NCBI GenBank assembly: GCA_003242955.1
Contig: QJPH01000268.1
Span: forward strand, 1 to 32,830
Length of the DNA stretch: 32,830 bases
DNA from: Candidatus Methylumidiphilus alinenensis
GTDB taxonomy: Bacteria > Pseudomonadota > Gammaproteobacteria > Methylococcales > Methylococcaceae
Direction: 5' to 3'
The notes under the pieces were generated by a model. The model saw only the letters and a program-made list of their open reading frames with translations, was not told the DNA's origin and made no database searches. Numbering within the stretch: the stretch's first letter is position 1; every line of letters begins with the position of its first letter. Both the position numbers and the translations under genes were made by a program. Positions 6,367 through 16,410 of this stretch are shown in pieces.

Positions 6367-7437
6367 TTAAGATGGGGACAATGATTTGTGATTCAAGGCT
6401 GCACCCAATAATTTTGCCGTCAAATCGACCAGCGGGATGATGCGCCCGTATTTCATGCGGGTGGGACCGATAACACCAAGGACACCGACATTATGGTCGT
6501 CAATGGCATAAGATGAAGTGACTAGGCTGCATTGCTCCAGAGCCAAATAACCGGATTCTTCGCCGATAAAAATCTTGACTCCCGAGCTTTCCAAGCATCG
6601 GTCCAGCAAATGCACTAGGTCTTCCTTCTGGCGAAAAGCCAAAAACAGGTTGCGAAGTCGCTCCATGCTGGCCCATTCGTCAAAATCCAACAGGTTAATT
6701 TCCCCCGTCAGCACAAAATCTTTCTTTTGCCGTTGTCCGCTGCCTTGAAATGCCAAATCGGCGATTTCCGCCGACTTAATCGCTTCATCGTTCATTTGCT
6801 CGCGGGTTTGTTGAAGCTCAAGCATTAGGCTTTCCCGGATGGTGACTAAATCCTTGCCCGCATAAACCGCATTCAGGTAATTGGCAGCAGAAGTCAGTTC
6901 GGACGCGCTGAAGCTTCGCGAGGGGTGTATGATACGGTTCTGGACTTCCTGCTCGTTGGTGACCAAGATTACCAGTATGCGTTGATCGGAGAGGGATAAA
7001 AACTCGATCATGCGAAAAGTGACCGACTCGCGGTGCGGCAAAGTAACCAACCCCGCCATGTGAGTCATGTCGGAAAGCAGCCTGGAGGCGGTTTGCAAAA
7101 TTTCCCCAGCATCGTCCAGAGGCTCCAGGCCAAGCTGAAATTGACGGATGACTTCCTGTTGCAGAGGCTTGACTGTCAACAGTGAATCAATAAAAAACCG
7201 ATAACCGCTGGCGGTGGGCATGCGCCCGGCTGATGTGTGGGGGGCCGTAATCAGCCCCAACTCCTCTAGGTCGGCCATGACATTGCGGATTGTAGCCGGA
7301 CTCAGACTCAACCCGGCTTCACGCGATAACGCCCTGGAGCCAACCGGTTGGCCGTCACTAATATATCGCTCCACCAGCACCTTCAGCAGGTGCTGGGCAC
7401 GTTCGTTCAACCCGGAAAATTTAAAGGTTTGGTTCAT
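6367..7437 (-). CDS. hrcA: heat-inducible transcription repressor HrcA
   Basis: HrcA represses class I heat-shock genes by binding CIRCE. The 356 residues start with a winged helix (FSGLNERAQHLLKVLVERYI, PVGSRALSREAGLSLSPATIRNVMADLEELGLI), followed by the family motif PHTSAGRMPTASGYRFFID. The C-terminal ligand/dimer domain includes IFIGEES and GVLGVIGPTRMKYGRIIPLV. The length is typical. ATG at 7437 lies just downstream of the CIRCE element, so the gene is autoregulated. It heads hrcA-grpE-dnaK. Confidence 0.97.
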   Translation of the reverse strand: MNQTFKFSGLNERAQHLLKVLVERYISDGQPVGSRALSREAGLSLSPATIRNVMADLEELGLITAPHTSAGRMPTASGYRFFIDSLLTVKPLQQEVIRQFQLGLEPLDDAGEILQTASRLLSDMTHMAGLVTLPHRESVTFRMIEFLSLSDQRILVILVTNEQEVQNRIIHPSRSFSASELTSAANYLNAVYAGKDLVTIRESLMLELQQTREQMNDEAIKSAEIADLAFQGSGQRQKKDFVLTGEINLLDFDEWASMERLRNLFLAFRQKEDLVHLLDRCLESSGVKIFIGEESGYLALEQCSLVTSSYAIDDHNVGVLGVIGPTRMKYGRIIPLVDLTAKLLGAALNHKSLSPS

Positions 7438-7444
7438 TACAGCA

Positions 7445-7471
7445 TTGGCACTCTAATAACTAGAGTGCCAA
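7445..7471. promoter_or_regulatory. CIRCE operator
   Basis: TTGGCACTC (7445-7453), nine bases, then GAGTGCCAA (7463-7471) form the canonical 9-9-9 HrcA operator; the consensus is TTAGCACTC-N9-GAGTGCTAA. It overlaps the last base of the putative -10 box and lies eight bases before the hrcA start codon, so bound HrcA would block initiation. Confidence 0.95.
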
Positions 7472-7499
7472 AATTAGCAACCGCTGGATAAAGTGTCAA
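7471..7499 (-). promoter_or_regulatory. sigma-70 promoter of hrcA-grpE-dnaK
   Basis: On the minus strand a perfect -35 TTGACA (7494-7499) is separated by 17 bases from the -10 TAATTT (7471-7476). The CIRCE operator begins at the -10 box. The fit of position and spacing makes this the likely repressible operon promoter. Confidence 0.8.
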
Positions 7500-7543
7500 G
7501 AAGTACATAGTATAATCGTCAAAGATCGTAATCTGAATGTACG

Positions 7544-7644
7544 GCAAGCGTTCACTCCCCCTGCATTTTCCTAGGAACCCGGCCATTTTGGCCACCGTTG
7601 ACTTCGGGCGAGACACCCGCGCTCCTAGGGGAGCAAACGGTTAT
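7544..7644. mobile_element. MITE-like element, family B copy 1 (diverged)
   Basis: This copy carries the family B layout: a GCGTTCACTCCCCCTGC start, a TTTTCCTAGGAACCCGGCC segment, a GCTCCTAGGGGAG segment and an AACGGTTA end, in the same orientation as 24218-24316. The ends have drifted and the flanks AATGTACG and AATGCGCA agree at five of eight positions, so this is an old insertion. Its right end contributes to a TATAAT box ahead of bfr. Confidence 0.75.
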
Positions 7645-7647
7645 AAT
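7642..7647 (+). promoter_or_regulatory. possible -10 box for bfr
   Basis: A perfect TATAAT spans the right end of MITE B1 and the adjacent host base pairs, 51 bases before the bfr start. No good -35 box is present at 16-18 bases, so promoter activity is uncertain. Another TATAAT is at 7511-7516, also without a clear -35. Confidence 0.35.
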
Positions 7648-7697
7648 GCGCAGGCGTTGATCGCCATTAATCAAAAATCCACAACGAGGAGCCAATC

Positions 7698-8162
7698 ATG
7701 CAAGGCGAAAACAAAGTCATCGACCACCTAAATCGGATATTGGGCAACGAGTTGATTGGGATCAACCAATATTTTCTTCACGCCCGTATGTTCAAAAACT
7801 GGGGGTTCAACAAGCTCAACGAAAAAGTCTACAAAGAATCCATCGACGAAATGAAACATGCCGATTGGCTGATAGAGCGCATTCTTTTTCTTGAGGGACT
7901 GCCTAACTTGCAAGACTTGGGCCGGCTTCGCATCGGGGAAAATCCGCTAGAAATGCTGCAAAGCGACCTGCAACTTGAACTACAGGCATTGCCCCCATTG
8001 CGGGAAGCCATCGCCTACTGCGAAAAAGCCTCCGACTTTGTCACCCGTGATCTGTTGCAAACCATCTTAGGCAGCGAGGAAGAGCATGTCGATTGGCTGG
8101 AAACCCAACTCGACCTGATCGAAAGCATTGGCCTGCAAAATTATTTGCAGTCACAGATATAG
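7698..8162 (+). CDS. bfr: bacterioferritin
   Basis: A 154-residue iron-storage subunit of the ferritin-like four-helix family that oxidises Fe(II) and stores iron in a 24-mer. The ferroxidase ligands are visible: Glu18 ([13 protein letters not shown]), Glu51 and His54 with the haem-ligand Met52 ([18 protein letters not shown]), Glu94 and the EEEHVDWLE motif near 126-132. The length matches haem-type Bfr. GAGGAG lies eight bases before the ATG. It is a single gene between the hrcA operon (divergent) and nadK. No Fur box or bfd partner gene was recognised nearby. Confidence 0.96.
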   Translation: MQGENKVIDHLNRILGNELIGINQYFLHARMFKNWGFNKLNEKVYKESIDEMKHADWLIERILFLEGLPNLQDLGRLRIGENPLEMLQSDLQLELQALPPLREAIAYCEKASDFVTRDLLQTILGSEEEHVDWLETQLDLIESIGLQNYLQSQI

Positions 8163-8178
8163 ATTTCGTATAACCTGT

Positions 8179-8473
8179 CTGATGTTACGCAGTATCTGTC
8201 TGTCTGTAAACAGCGTGGCTTATGTCGGTAAATTGATGAAGCCAGACAAATACGTTGCCGTGGGAGCGGTTTTTAACCGCGACTTTCGGCATCTGTCGCG
8301 GTTAAAAACCGCTCCCACGGTTGCGATATGAGCCAACAGCCTCGCGTACTCAGCATTGTAGCCCGGATGGAGCCGCTTGCGGCGCAATCCGGGTTTGTGG
8401 TCACGTTCTCCCTGATTTTCGCTCGCCAAGCGGCTCCATCAGGGCTACGGCCTTCGCGTTTGCGTAACGTCAG
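8179..8473. mobile_element. MITE-like element, family A copy 2 (composite)
   Basis: The ends CTGATGTTACGCA (8179-8191) and TGCGTAACGTCAG (8461-8473) are complementary at 12 of 13 positions and match copy A1. The core GTAGCCCGGATGGAGCCGCT is at 8358-8393 and its partner at 8425-8448. It is 132 bases longer than A1 because it also holds the hairpin at 8258-8320. No clear target duplication is seen. Its right end is 8 bases before the nadK ATG. Confidence 0.8.
8258..8320. repeat. long perfect hairpin nested in MITE A2
   Basis: Two 25-base arms, CCGTGGGAGCGGTTTTTAAC... at 8258-8282 and the exact complement at 8296-8320, surround a 13-base loop. The core also contains the self-complementary GCGGTTTTTAACCGC. 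It is a different palindromic repeat apparently inserted into element A2. Confidence 0.85.
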
Positions 8474-8481
8474 ATAATAAT

Positions 8482-9363
8482 ATGGACACCCGTTTTCAGC
8501 GAATCGCCCTGATCGGCAAAACCGACTCCGAACAAATCGGCCAAACATTGCCCAAGCTTTACGGGCATCTGCTGTCTTGCGGGCTGGAGGTTGTGGTGGA
8601 ACAAAACAGTGCCCACTTTGTTGATGGATCGGCTAAAACCTTTGCTTTGTGCGAATTGGGGCGGCATTGTGACTTGGCCATCATCATAGGCGGTGATGGC
8701 ACTCTGCTGACCGCAGCCCGCTTGCTGGCCGGTCATGGCATCCCGTTGATCGGGGTAAATTTGGGTAGATTGGGGTTTCTGGTCGATATCAGCCCCCAAG
8801 CCGCTTTAACCAGTCTGGATGAAATCCTAGAAGGTCGTTTTCGCGAAGAGCAACGCCAACTGCTCGAAGCCAAAATCCTTCGAGGCAGCGAAACCATTGC
8901 CGTACAGTCCGCAGTCAACGATGTGGTGATACATAGCTGGATATCCACTAGCATGATCGAAATCGTCACCTACATTGACGGAATCTATCTTAACTGCCAG
9001 CGTTCCGACGGGCTAATTGTATCGACACCTACAGGATCAACGGCGTATGCCTTATCCGGCGGAGGACCGATTCTTTTCCCTACTCTCAAGGTGATGGAAC
9101 TGGTGCCAATCAACCCCCATTCGCTGACTAACCGGCCTATCGTCATCTCGGACGATAGCGTGGTGGAGATAGTCTTCTGCAAGAGCAGGGATTTTCGGGC
9201 AAGGCTGGCTTGCGACAATGTATCCCTTCCCGATCTCGAAATCGGCGATAAGATTCGTGTCAGCAAGGCAGCCCACCCTTTTCGCATCCTCCATCCTCTG
9301 AACCATGATTTTTTTGAAATCCTTCGTGAAAAACTCAACTGGAGTGTGGGTTACACTATCTGA
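8482..9363 (+). CDS. nadK: NAD kinase
   Basis: NadK phosphorylates NAD to NADP with ATP. The 293-residue protein contains the signature GGDGTLL near residue 70 in DLAIIIGGDGTLLTAARLL, PLIGVNLGRLGFL, and the NAD-binding segment SDGLIVSTPTGSTAYALSGGGPI. The length equals the gammaproteobacterial enzyme. It is followed two bases later by recN, as in many Gammaproteobacteria. No Shine-Dalgarno is visible before the ATG; the eight bases upstream are ATAATAAT, and before that lies MITE A2. Confidence 0.97.
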   Translation: MDTRFQRIALIGKTDSEQIGQTLPKLYGHLLSCGLEVVVEQNSAHFVDGSAKTFALCELGRHCDLAIIIGGDGTLLTAARLLAGHGIPLIGVNLGRLGFLVDISPQAALTSLDEILEGRFREEQRQLLEAKILRGSETIAVQSAVNDVVIHSWISTSMIEIVTYIDGIYLNCQRSDGLIVSTPTGSTAYALSGGGPILFPTLKVMELVPINPHSLTNRPIVISDDSVVEIVFCKSRDFRARLACDNVSLPDLEIGDKIRVSKAAHPFRILHPLNHDFFEILREKLNWSVGYTI

Positions 9364-9365
9364 CC

Positions 9366-11054
9366 ATGCTGTGCAATCTAAACATCAAAGACTTGGCCGT
9401 TGTCGAATCGCTTTCCTTAGAACTGGCGCTCGGGTTGACCGTACTGACCGGAGAAACAGGGGCGGGCAAGTCCATTCTACTCACCGCGTTGGGACTGGCG
9501 CTTGGGGAGCGCGCCGACTCTGGCCTTATCCGCCCTGGGGCAAGCCGCGCAGAAATCAACTTGGAGTTTTCCGTGGCCGATGCCCGCGATGCCCGTCTGT
9601 GGCTGGAAGAAAACGAACTTTCAGATGACGAGGAAGTTTGCCTGATTCGCCGCGTCGTAAGCCAAGACGGGCGCTCACGGGCATTCATTAATAACCGCCC
9701 CGCCACCTTACAATCCTTACAGGAATTGGCATCCATGCTAGTTGAAATCCACGGCCAACATGCCCATTTGCGCTTGTTGGACGGTGACGAACAACGCAGG
9801 CTACTGGACGAGTCGGCGGGCAATAAAACACTATTGGAAAAGCTTGCTGGGATTTTCCGGCATTGGCGGTCTGTGCGTGACGAACTCGACGCAAATAGCA
9901 AAACAATCGAAAGGGGGACGGCCCGCGAGGAATTGCTGCGTTATCAAATCGAGGAAATGGAACAGCACGGGGTGGAAGCCTTGGACTATGATTTGCTTTC
10001 GGAGGAACAGACCCTGCAAGCGAACATGGAAAAAATACTAGCTGCTGGCCAAACGCAATTAGAACAGCTTTACGACGATGAAAAATGTTCTGTGAACGCC
10101 CTTCTCGCCCAAGCAATCCACGCCATGGCCGACATCGGGCACATCGCCCCTGACTTTAGTGAAATCGAAACGCTGCTAACCGAGGCGCAGATACAGGTAA
10201 AAGAAGCCGTAGGGGAGTTGCGTCGGCGCATGGAAAAAATGGAGGCCGACCCAAAGCGTTTGGCTTGGGTGGACGAAAAGCTGGGCGAACTTCACCGGCT
10301 AGCCCGCAAACACCATGTCGCTCCCCGCGACTTACGCCAACACGTCGAAAATCTCCGCACAGAACTCGGCAGTATCGAACTGGGCACTGAAAAAAACGCA
10401 CAATTACGGCAAGAAATGGAAAAACTGGAGCGTGAATACCGGGAACTTGCCGTACAGTTATCCAAAAGCCGTCTTGAAGGCGGACGCAAATTGGAGGCAC
10501 AAATCTCCTCAGTGATTCGAGAGCTTGGTATGCCGCAGGGTCAGTTCATAATAGAAACAACCCCCGCACAAAGTAATCTGCCTACACTTTTCGGTAACGA
10601 CAGAATCGAATTTCTGGTCAGCGCGAACCCAGGGCTTCCGCCCCGCCCCTTGGGCAAGGTGGCCTCGGGCGGGGAACTTTCCCGCATCAGCCTAGCAATC
10701 CAGGTCGCTGCAACCGATGCCAAAACCACGCCGACCCTCGTCTTTGATGAGGTGGACAGCGGCATAGGTGGCGGGGTAGCCGAAATCGTGGGACAGAAAC
10801 TTCGCCTATTAGGAAAAGACCGCCAGATATTCTGCGTCACCCACCTGCACCAAGTCGCGGCACTTGGGCATCAGCATCTTCTGGTTGAAAAAACCATTGA
10901 CAAGACAAGTACAAAGACCCAAGTGCGAAAACTTGCGCCCAATCAGCGCAAGCATGAAATAGCCCGCATGTTGGGAGGGGTCCGCATCACAGAGCAGACT
11001 TTGGCACACGCGGAAGAAATGCTTGCGGCTTCGGGAAGCAGCCTTGACATCTGA
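9366..11054 (+). CDS. recN: DNA repair protein RecN
   Basis: An SMC-like ATPase acting in recombinational repair of double-strand breaks. The 562 residues hold Walker A (TGETGAGKSIL, about 28-38), SQDGRSRAFINNRP and a long coiled-coil middle (about 160-370), then the ABC signature GKVASGGELSRISLAIQ, Walker B TLVFDEVDSGIGGGVAEIVG and the CVTHLHQVAALG H-loop. All parts are present and the length is typical (about 553). ATG follows nadK TGA after two bases, so the two are probably co-translated. No LexA box was identified. Confidence 0.97.
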   Translation: MLCNLNIKDLAVVESLSLELALGLTVLTGETGAGKSILLTALGLALGERADSGLIRPGASRAEINLEFSVADARDARLWLEENELSDDEEVCLIRRVVSQDGRSRAFINNRPATLQSLQELASMLVEIHGQHAHLRLLDGDEQRRLLDESAGNKTLLEKLAGIFRHWRSVRDELDANSKTIERGTAREELLRYQIEEMEQHGVEALDYDLLSEEQTLQANMEKILAAGQTQLEQLYDDEKCSVNALLAQAIHAMADIGHIAPDFSEIETLLTEAQIQVKEAVGELRRRMEKMEADPKRLAWVDEKLGELHRLARKHHVAPRDLRQHVENLRTELGSIELGTEKNAQLRQEMEKLEREYRELAVQLSKSRLEGGRKLEAQISSVIRELGMPQGQFIIETTPAQSNLPTLFGNDRIEFLVSANPGLPPRPLGKVASGGELSRISLAIQVAATDAKTTPTLVFDEVDSGIGGGVAEIVGQKLRLLGKDRQIFCVTHLHQVAALGHQHLLVEKTIDKTSTKTQVRKLAPNQRKHEIARMLGGVRITEQTLAHAEEMLAASGSSLDI

Positions 11055-11072
11055 TTCCAATTGAATTTCTAA

Positions 11073-11825
<753 letters not shown>

Positions 11826-11855
11826 ACTAAATGTATTTTTGGATCAGTAGGTAGG

Positions 11856-11895
11856 AATGTGAGCATTAAGCCCCTATACTCTATCTCACATTTTT
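11856..11895 (+). terminator. possible terminator or leader hairpin between adk and leuC
   Basis: AATGTGAG (11856-11863) pairs with CTCACATT (11885-11892), followed by a T-rich stretch (TTTTTGATTTTATGTTTTTT). The loop is long (21 bases), so the call is tentative. The rest of the 119-base gap is T-rich; I see no leu leader peptide with a leucine-codon run. Confidence 0.35.
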
Positions 11896-11944
11896 GATTT
11901 TATGTTTTTTGTTTTTTTGCCGTATTTGAACGGCCCAAGATCGG

Positions 11945-13570
11945 ATGGCCCCCATGACCGGTATTACTTTATATGACAAACTTTGGAACGAGCATCTGGT
12001 TTGCGTCGAACCGGACGGCTCCGCCCTCATTTACATTGACCGCCAACTCGTGCATGAGGTCACTTCGCCGCAGGCATTCGAGGGACTCAGGCTTGCAGGT
12101 CGAAAACCTTGGCGAATTAGCGCCAATCTTGCCGTGGTGGATCACAACGTGCCGACCACTGATCGCGAACTAGGCATAGCTGACTCGGTCTCACGCTTGC
12201 AGGTGGAAACCTTGGACAGCAACTGTGCCGAATTTGGCATCACCGAATTTGGCATCACCGACCCACGGCAAGGAATTGTTCATGTCATCGGACCTGAACA
12301 AGGGGCGATCCTGCCTGGAATGACGGTCGTCTGTGGCGACTCGCACACATCGACCCATGGTGCGTTTGGCGCCTTGGCCTTCGGCATTGGCACGTCAGAA
12401 GTCGAACATGTGCTGGCTACGCAATGCCTGGTGCAACGCAAAGCCAAAAACATGCTGATTCTGGTGGATGGGCAAACCGAACAGAAAGTCACCGCCAAAG
12501 ATATTGCCCTCGCCATCATCGGAAAAATCGGCACTGCGGGGGGTACCGGCTTCTCCATCGAATTCGGCGGGGATGCTGTTCGGGCACTGTCCATGGAAGC
12601 CCGAATGACGCTTTGCAACATGGCAATCGAAGGCGGAGCCCGCGCAGGATTGGTGGGCGTTGACGAAACCACTATTGACTATGTCAGAGGCCGCCCCTTC
12701 GCACCACAAGGAAGCGACTTCGACAAAGCCGCCGCTATTTGGAGGGAGTTGCGTAGCGATGCCGATGCGGCCTTTGACGTAGTGATCGAAATTGATGCCG
12801 CGACTATCAAACCCCAAGTGACTTGGGGTACATCGCCGGAAATGACATTACCGGTCAATGCCTTAGTACCCGATCCTGAGCAAGAACTAGACCCAGTGAA
12901 AAAGGAAAGTATGATTCGGGCCCTCCAATACATGGACCTGAAACCCGGCACCCACATTACAGACATTAGGATCGACAAGGTCTTTGTAGGTTCCTGCACC
13001 AATGGCCGCATTGAAGATTTGAGGGCCGCCGCTGAAGTTGTCCGGGGGAAGAAGAAAGCCGCCAGCGTCAAACAGGTGCTTGTCGTGCCAGGCTCTGGCT
13101 TGGTCAAAAACCAAGCCGAGGAGGAAGGGCTAGATCGGATTTTCAAAGACGCTGGGTTTGAATGGCGCGACCCCGGCTGTTCAATGTGTCTGGCGATGAA
13201 CGCCGACCGCCTGGAACCCGGAGAGCGTTGCGCATCCACATCGAACCGTAATTTCGAGGGTCGCCAAGGTTACGGTGGCCGTACTCATTTAGTAAGCCCG
13301 GCCATGGCAGCAGCCGCAGCCATCTATGGTCATTTTGTCGATATCAGCGGGATGGCCGAAAAAACCCCAAGGGTACCAACCAATCCCGCATCAGCCAACG
13401 TCCATGGCAACAAACCAAAGTTGCATCGCAAAGCCAAGCCTACCGTTGCTACCGCCGCGAAGGCAAAATCGGTTGCCAAACCGAAGGAACAAACCGGCCA
13501 GCAGGGAAAGCCAAGGGCTACAGGCAAAACGCAGGCCACCACACCCCAACCGGAAAAAGGGAGGAAATAA
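11945..13570 (+). CDS. leuC: 3-isopropylmalate dehydratase large subunit with basic tail
   Basis: LeuC with LeuD isomerises 2- to 3-isopropylmalate in leucine synthesis. Residues 1 to about 470 match the aconitase-family large subunit: [50 protein letters not shown] and [16 protein letters not shown], with 4Fe-4S cysteines in SCTN and in [10 protein letters not shown]. Normal proteins end near GHFVDI. Here about 70 more residues follow, rich in Lys, Ala, Thr and Pro (for example [20 protein letters not shown]) and carrying a strong positive charge. ATG at 11945 or 11954 are both possible and neither has a strong Shine-Dalgarno. It heads leuC-leuD-leuB-asd; leuA is not in the window. Confidence 0.96.
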   Translation: MAPMTGITLYDKLWNEHLVCVEPDGSALIYIDRQLVHEVTSPQAFEGLRLAGRKPWRISANLAVVDHNVPTTDRELGIADSVSRLQVETLDSNCAEFGITEFGITDPRQGIVHVIGPEQGAILPGMTVVCGDSHTSTHGAFGALAFGIGTSEVEHVLATQCLVQRKAKNMLILVDGQTEQKVTAKDIALAIIGKIGTAGGTGFSIEFGGDAVRALSMEARMTLCNMAIEGGARAGLVGVDETTIDYVRGRPFAPQGSDFDKAAAIWRELRSDADAAFDVVIEIDAATIKPQVTWGTSPEMTLPVNALVPDPEQELDPVKKESMIRALQYMDLKPGTHITDIRIDKVFVGSCTNGRIEDLRAAAEVVRGKKKAASVKQVLVVPGSGLVKNQAEEEGLDRIFKDAGFEWRDPGCSMCLAMNADRLEPGERCASTSNRNFEGRQGYGGRTHLVSPAMAAAAAIYGHFVDISGMAEKTPRVPTNPASANVHGNKPKLHRKAKPTVATAAKAKSVAKPKEQTGQQGKPRATGKTQATTPQPEKGRK

Positions 13571-13572
13571 AG

Positions 13573-14214
13573 TTGAAACCGTTTAGAAAAATCAATTCGC
13601 GCGTTGTTCCCCTAGACAGGCCAAACGTCGATACCGATGCAATCATCCCCAAGCAATTCCTCAAGTCCATCAGGCGGACTGGATTTGGGCCGTTTTTGTT
13701 CGACGAGTGGCGCTACCTGGACCATGGCGAGCCGGATATGGATTGCAGCAATCGCCCTCTGAATCACGATTTCATACTCAACCAACCGGTCTACCGCAAC
13801 GCGGAAATCTTGTTGACTAGGAAGAATTTTGGTTGCGGGTCATCCCGTGAACATGCTCCATGGGCTTTATCCGATTATGGGTTTCGGGCCATCATCGCCC
13901 CTAGTTTTGCGGATATTTTCTATAACAATTGCTTTAAAAATGGACTTTTGCCCATCATTCTTGCCAGCGAGACCGTTGATCGCCTGTTCAACGAGTGCAA
14001 CACCGGATACACCTTGACTGTTGACTTAGTCGAACAAACCATCGTCACACATTTCGGCGAAACCATTCATTTTGACATTGACCCTGCAAGAAAACACCGT
14101 TTATTGAATGGCTTGGACGATATTGCCCTGACCCTGCGGCACGCCGAAGCCATTAAAGCCTACGAAGCCAAACGCGCCGTGGCAGCCCACTGGCTGTTTA
14201 CGGACCTTAAGTGA
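13573..14214 (+). CDS. leuD: 3-isopropylmalate dehydratase small subunit
   Basis: Partner of LeuC. The 213 residues include [36 protein letters not shown] (substrate-loop signature) and [17 protein letters not shown]. The length is typical. The start is TTG at 13573, two bases after the leuC stop; GGGAGG lies nine bases upstream inside the leuC end, and the family begins MKPF exactly there. The rare start and tight spacing suggest coupled translation with leuC. Confidence 0.96.
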   Translation: MKPFRKINSRVVPLDRPNVDTDAIIPKQFLKSIRRTGFGPFLFDEWRYLDHGEPDMDCSNRPLNHDFILNQPVYRNAEILLTRKNFGCGSSREHAPWALSDYGFRAIIAPSFADIFYNNCFKNGLLPIILASETVDRLFNECNTGYTLTVDLVEQTIVTHFGETIHFDIDPARKHRLLNGLDDIALTLRHAEAIKAYEAKRAVAAHWLFTDLK

Positions 14215-14230
14215 TGGGGATATTGTTATC

Positions 14231-15313
14231 ATGACTAAGAAAATCGCTGTATTATCGGGCGACGGCATTGGACCCGAGATCGTATCCGAAGCACTGAAAG
14301 TGCTTGGCTGTTTGGAGTCCGAGTTTGGCCTGAAAATCGAAACCGAAGAAGCATTGATAGGCGGGGCCGCTTACGACGCGAAAGGAACACCCTTCCCTGC
14401 TGAAACCTTGGCAATTGCAAAGGAAGCCGACTCCATCTTGTTGGGTGCTGTCGGCGGTCCTAAATGGGAGCCATTGGATTATTCAGTCCGTCCCGAGCGT
14501 GGCTTGCTGGGCTTGCGTTCAGAACTGGATTTATTCGCCAACCTGCGCCCCGCAGTACTTTACCCGCAATTGGTGAATGCATCCACTCTCAAACCCGAAG
14601 TGGTTTCAGGGCTTGATATTATGATTTTGCGGGAACTGACTGGTGGAATCTATTTCGGCCAACCACGCGGCCGGCGTCTGAATGGCAAGGGCGAACGCGA
14701 GGGTTTCAACACCCTTGTCTACAGCGAATCGGAAATCCGCCGCATCGCCCATGTCGGCTTCAAAATCGCACAAAAACGTGATAAGCGGTTGTGCTCAGTG
14801 GACAAGGCTAATGTATTGGAGTGTACTGAGTTGTGGCGGGAAGTAGTCATCGAAGTAGGCAAAGAATATCCCGATGTCACACTTAGTCATATGTATGTCG
14901 ATAACGCCGCCATGCAATTGGTCCGAAACCCGAAGCAATTCGATGTGATGCTAACCGACAACCTTTTTGGTGATATTCTTTCGGACTGCGCGGCGATGCT
15001 CACCGGCTCCATCGGCATGTTGCCATCCGCATCCATGGACCAAGAGGGTAAAGGGATGTACGAACCTATCCATGGCTCCGCCCCGGACATTACAGGAAAA
15101 GGCATAGCCAATCCAATAGCAACTATACTATCGTTAGGCATGATGCTCCGCTATAGTTTCGGCGATATGGAAAATGCGGATCGCGTCGAAAAGGCGGTCA
15201 TTTCGGCGCTGGACCTAGGGTTTCGCACCGCCGACATTTATTCAGAAGGGACACAGCGTATTGGAACGGCGGAAATGGGCGATGCCATTGTTGCGGCCCT
15301 GCGTAAAAATTAG
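14231..15313 (+). CDS. leuB: 3-isopropylmalate dehydrogenase
   Basis: NAD-dependent oxidative decarboxylation of 3-isopropylmalate, the third leucine-specific step. The 360 residues contain [37 protein letters not shown], the catalytic Lys region [16 protein letters not shown], and the metal-binding and NAD part [24 protein letters not shown]...[19 protein letters not shown]. It lies 16 bases after leuD on the same strand. Confidence 0.97.
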   Translation: MTKKIAVLSGDGIGPEIVSEALKVLGCLESEFGLKIETEEALIGGAAYDAKGTPFPAETLAIAKEADSILLGAVGGPKWEPLDYSVRPERGLLGLRSELDLFANLRPAVLYPQLVNASTLKPEVVSGLDIMILRELTGGIYFGQPRGRRLNGKGEREGFNTLVYSESEIRRIAHVGFKIAQKRDKRLCSVDKANVLECTELWREVVIEVGKEYPDVTLSHMYVDNAAMQLVRNPKQFDVMLTDNLFGDILSDCAAMLTGSIGMLPSASMDQEGKGMYEPIHGSAPDITGKGIANPIATILSLGMMLRYSFGDMENADRVEKAVISALDLGFRTADIYSEGTQRIGTAEMGDAIVAALRKN

Positions 15314-15334
15314 AACTTAAAAACAGGCTTACTG

Positions 15335-16363
15335 ATGAGTCAACTATATAATGTCGCGATTCTGGGCGCCACTGGCGCTGTCGGGGAAACGATGCTGTCC
15401 ATTCTAGAGCAGCGCAATTTTCCAGCCAACTCGGTCTACCCGCTAGCCAGCAGCCGTTCCGTAGGCAAGACCGTCGAATTTCGAGGGAAAACGCTTGATG
15501 TGTTGGATGTCAACGGATTTGACTGGACGCAAGCCCAAATTGGCTTATTTTCGGCTGGCGCATCGGTGTCCGCTCATTGGGCGCCCATTGCCGCAGCCGC
15601 TGGTTGCGTGGTCATTGACAACACGTCCCAATTCCGCTATGAAGATGACATACCCCTAGTGGTTCCGGAAGTAAACCCACAAGCCATAGCACTTTACAAG
15701 AACCATGGCATCATCGCCAATCCAAACTGTTCCACTATACAGATGCTGGTGGCACTAAAACCCATCCACGATGCGGTAGGCATCACGCGCATCAATGTAT
15801 GTACTTACCAAGCGGTTTCCGGCACTGGCAAGAAGGCGATTGACGAGCTTGAAAAGCAGACGGCGGCACTGCTCAACGGACGACCAGCGAAACCTGAGGT
15901 GTACCCCAAACAAATTGCCTTCAATGTGATTCCTCAAATTGATGTTTTCCAAGAAAATGGCTACACCAAGGAAGAGATGAAAATGGTATGGGAAACCCAC
16001 AAAATCATGGGTGACGATACGATTCTAGTCAATCCAACCGCAGTGCGCGTACCCGTGTTCTATGGTCACTCCGAGGCGGTGCACATTGAAACCCGAGAAA
16101 AAATCACCGCCGAGTTCGCCAGAGAAATTTTGAGCGCCGCTCCAGGCATCACCGTAATCGATGAGCTACGTCCTGGAGGCTACCCCACGGCAGCCACCGA
16201 AGCGGCTGGTCAAGATGCAGTTTTCGTAGGCCGTATCCGCGAAGATATTTCACATCCGCGCGGGTTAAACCTTTGGGTGGTGTCCGACAATGTGCGCAAA
16301 GGGGCTGCGCTTAATAGTGTTCAAATTGCTGAAGCGTTGTTAAATGACTTTTTTTCTGGCTAG
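15335..16363 (+). CDS. asd: aspartate-semialdehyde dehydrogenase
   Basis: Reduces aspartyl phosphate to aspartate semialdehyde, the branch point to lysine, threonine, methionine and peptidoglycan diaminopimelate. The 342 residues contain the dinucleotide motif ILGATGAVGETML, the catalytic cysteine in IIANPNCSTIQML, the VSGTGKKAIDELEKQ segment, and RVPVFYGHSEAVHIET with the active-site His. It is the common gammaproteobacterial type, 21 bases after leuB and probably in the same transcript. asd followed by fimV is a conserved gammaproteobacterial order. Confidence 0.97.
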   Translation: MSQLYNVAILGATGAVGETMLSILEQRNFPANSVYPLASSRSVGKTVEFRGKTLDVLDVNGFDWTQAQIGLFSAGASVSAHWAPIAAAAGCVVIDNTSQFRYEDDIPLVVPEVNPQAIALYKNHGIIANPNCSTIQMLVALKPIHDAVGITRINVCTYQAVSGTGKKAIDELEKQTAALLNGRPAKPEVYPKQIAFNVIPQIDVFQENGYTKEEMKMVWETHKIMGDDTILVNPTAVRVPVFYGHSEAVHIETREKITAEFAREILSAAPGITVIDELRPGGYPTAATEAAGQDAVFVGRIREDISHPRGLNLWVVSDNVRKGAALNSVQIAEALLNDFFSG

Positions 16364-16410
16364 TTTTTGCAAAGCCAAGGCCAACGGATTGATGGCTTTT
16401 GGTTTTACCT

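Noticed and set aside
12235-12270. [10 protein letters not shown] in LeuC as a tandem duplication
   Set aside because: The spacing to the following DPRQGIVHV motif equals that in normal LeuC, so nothing was inserted.
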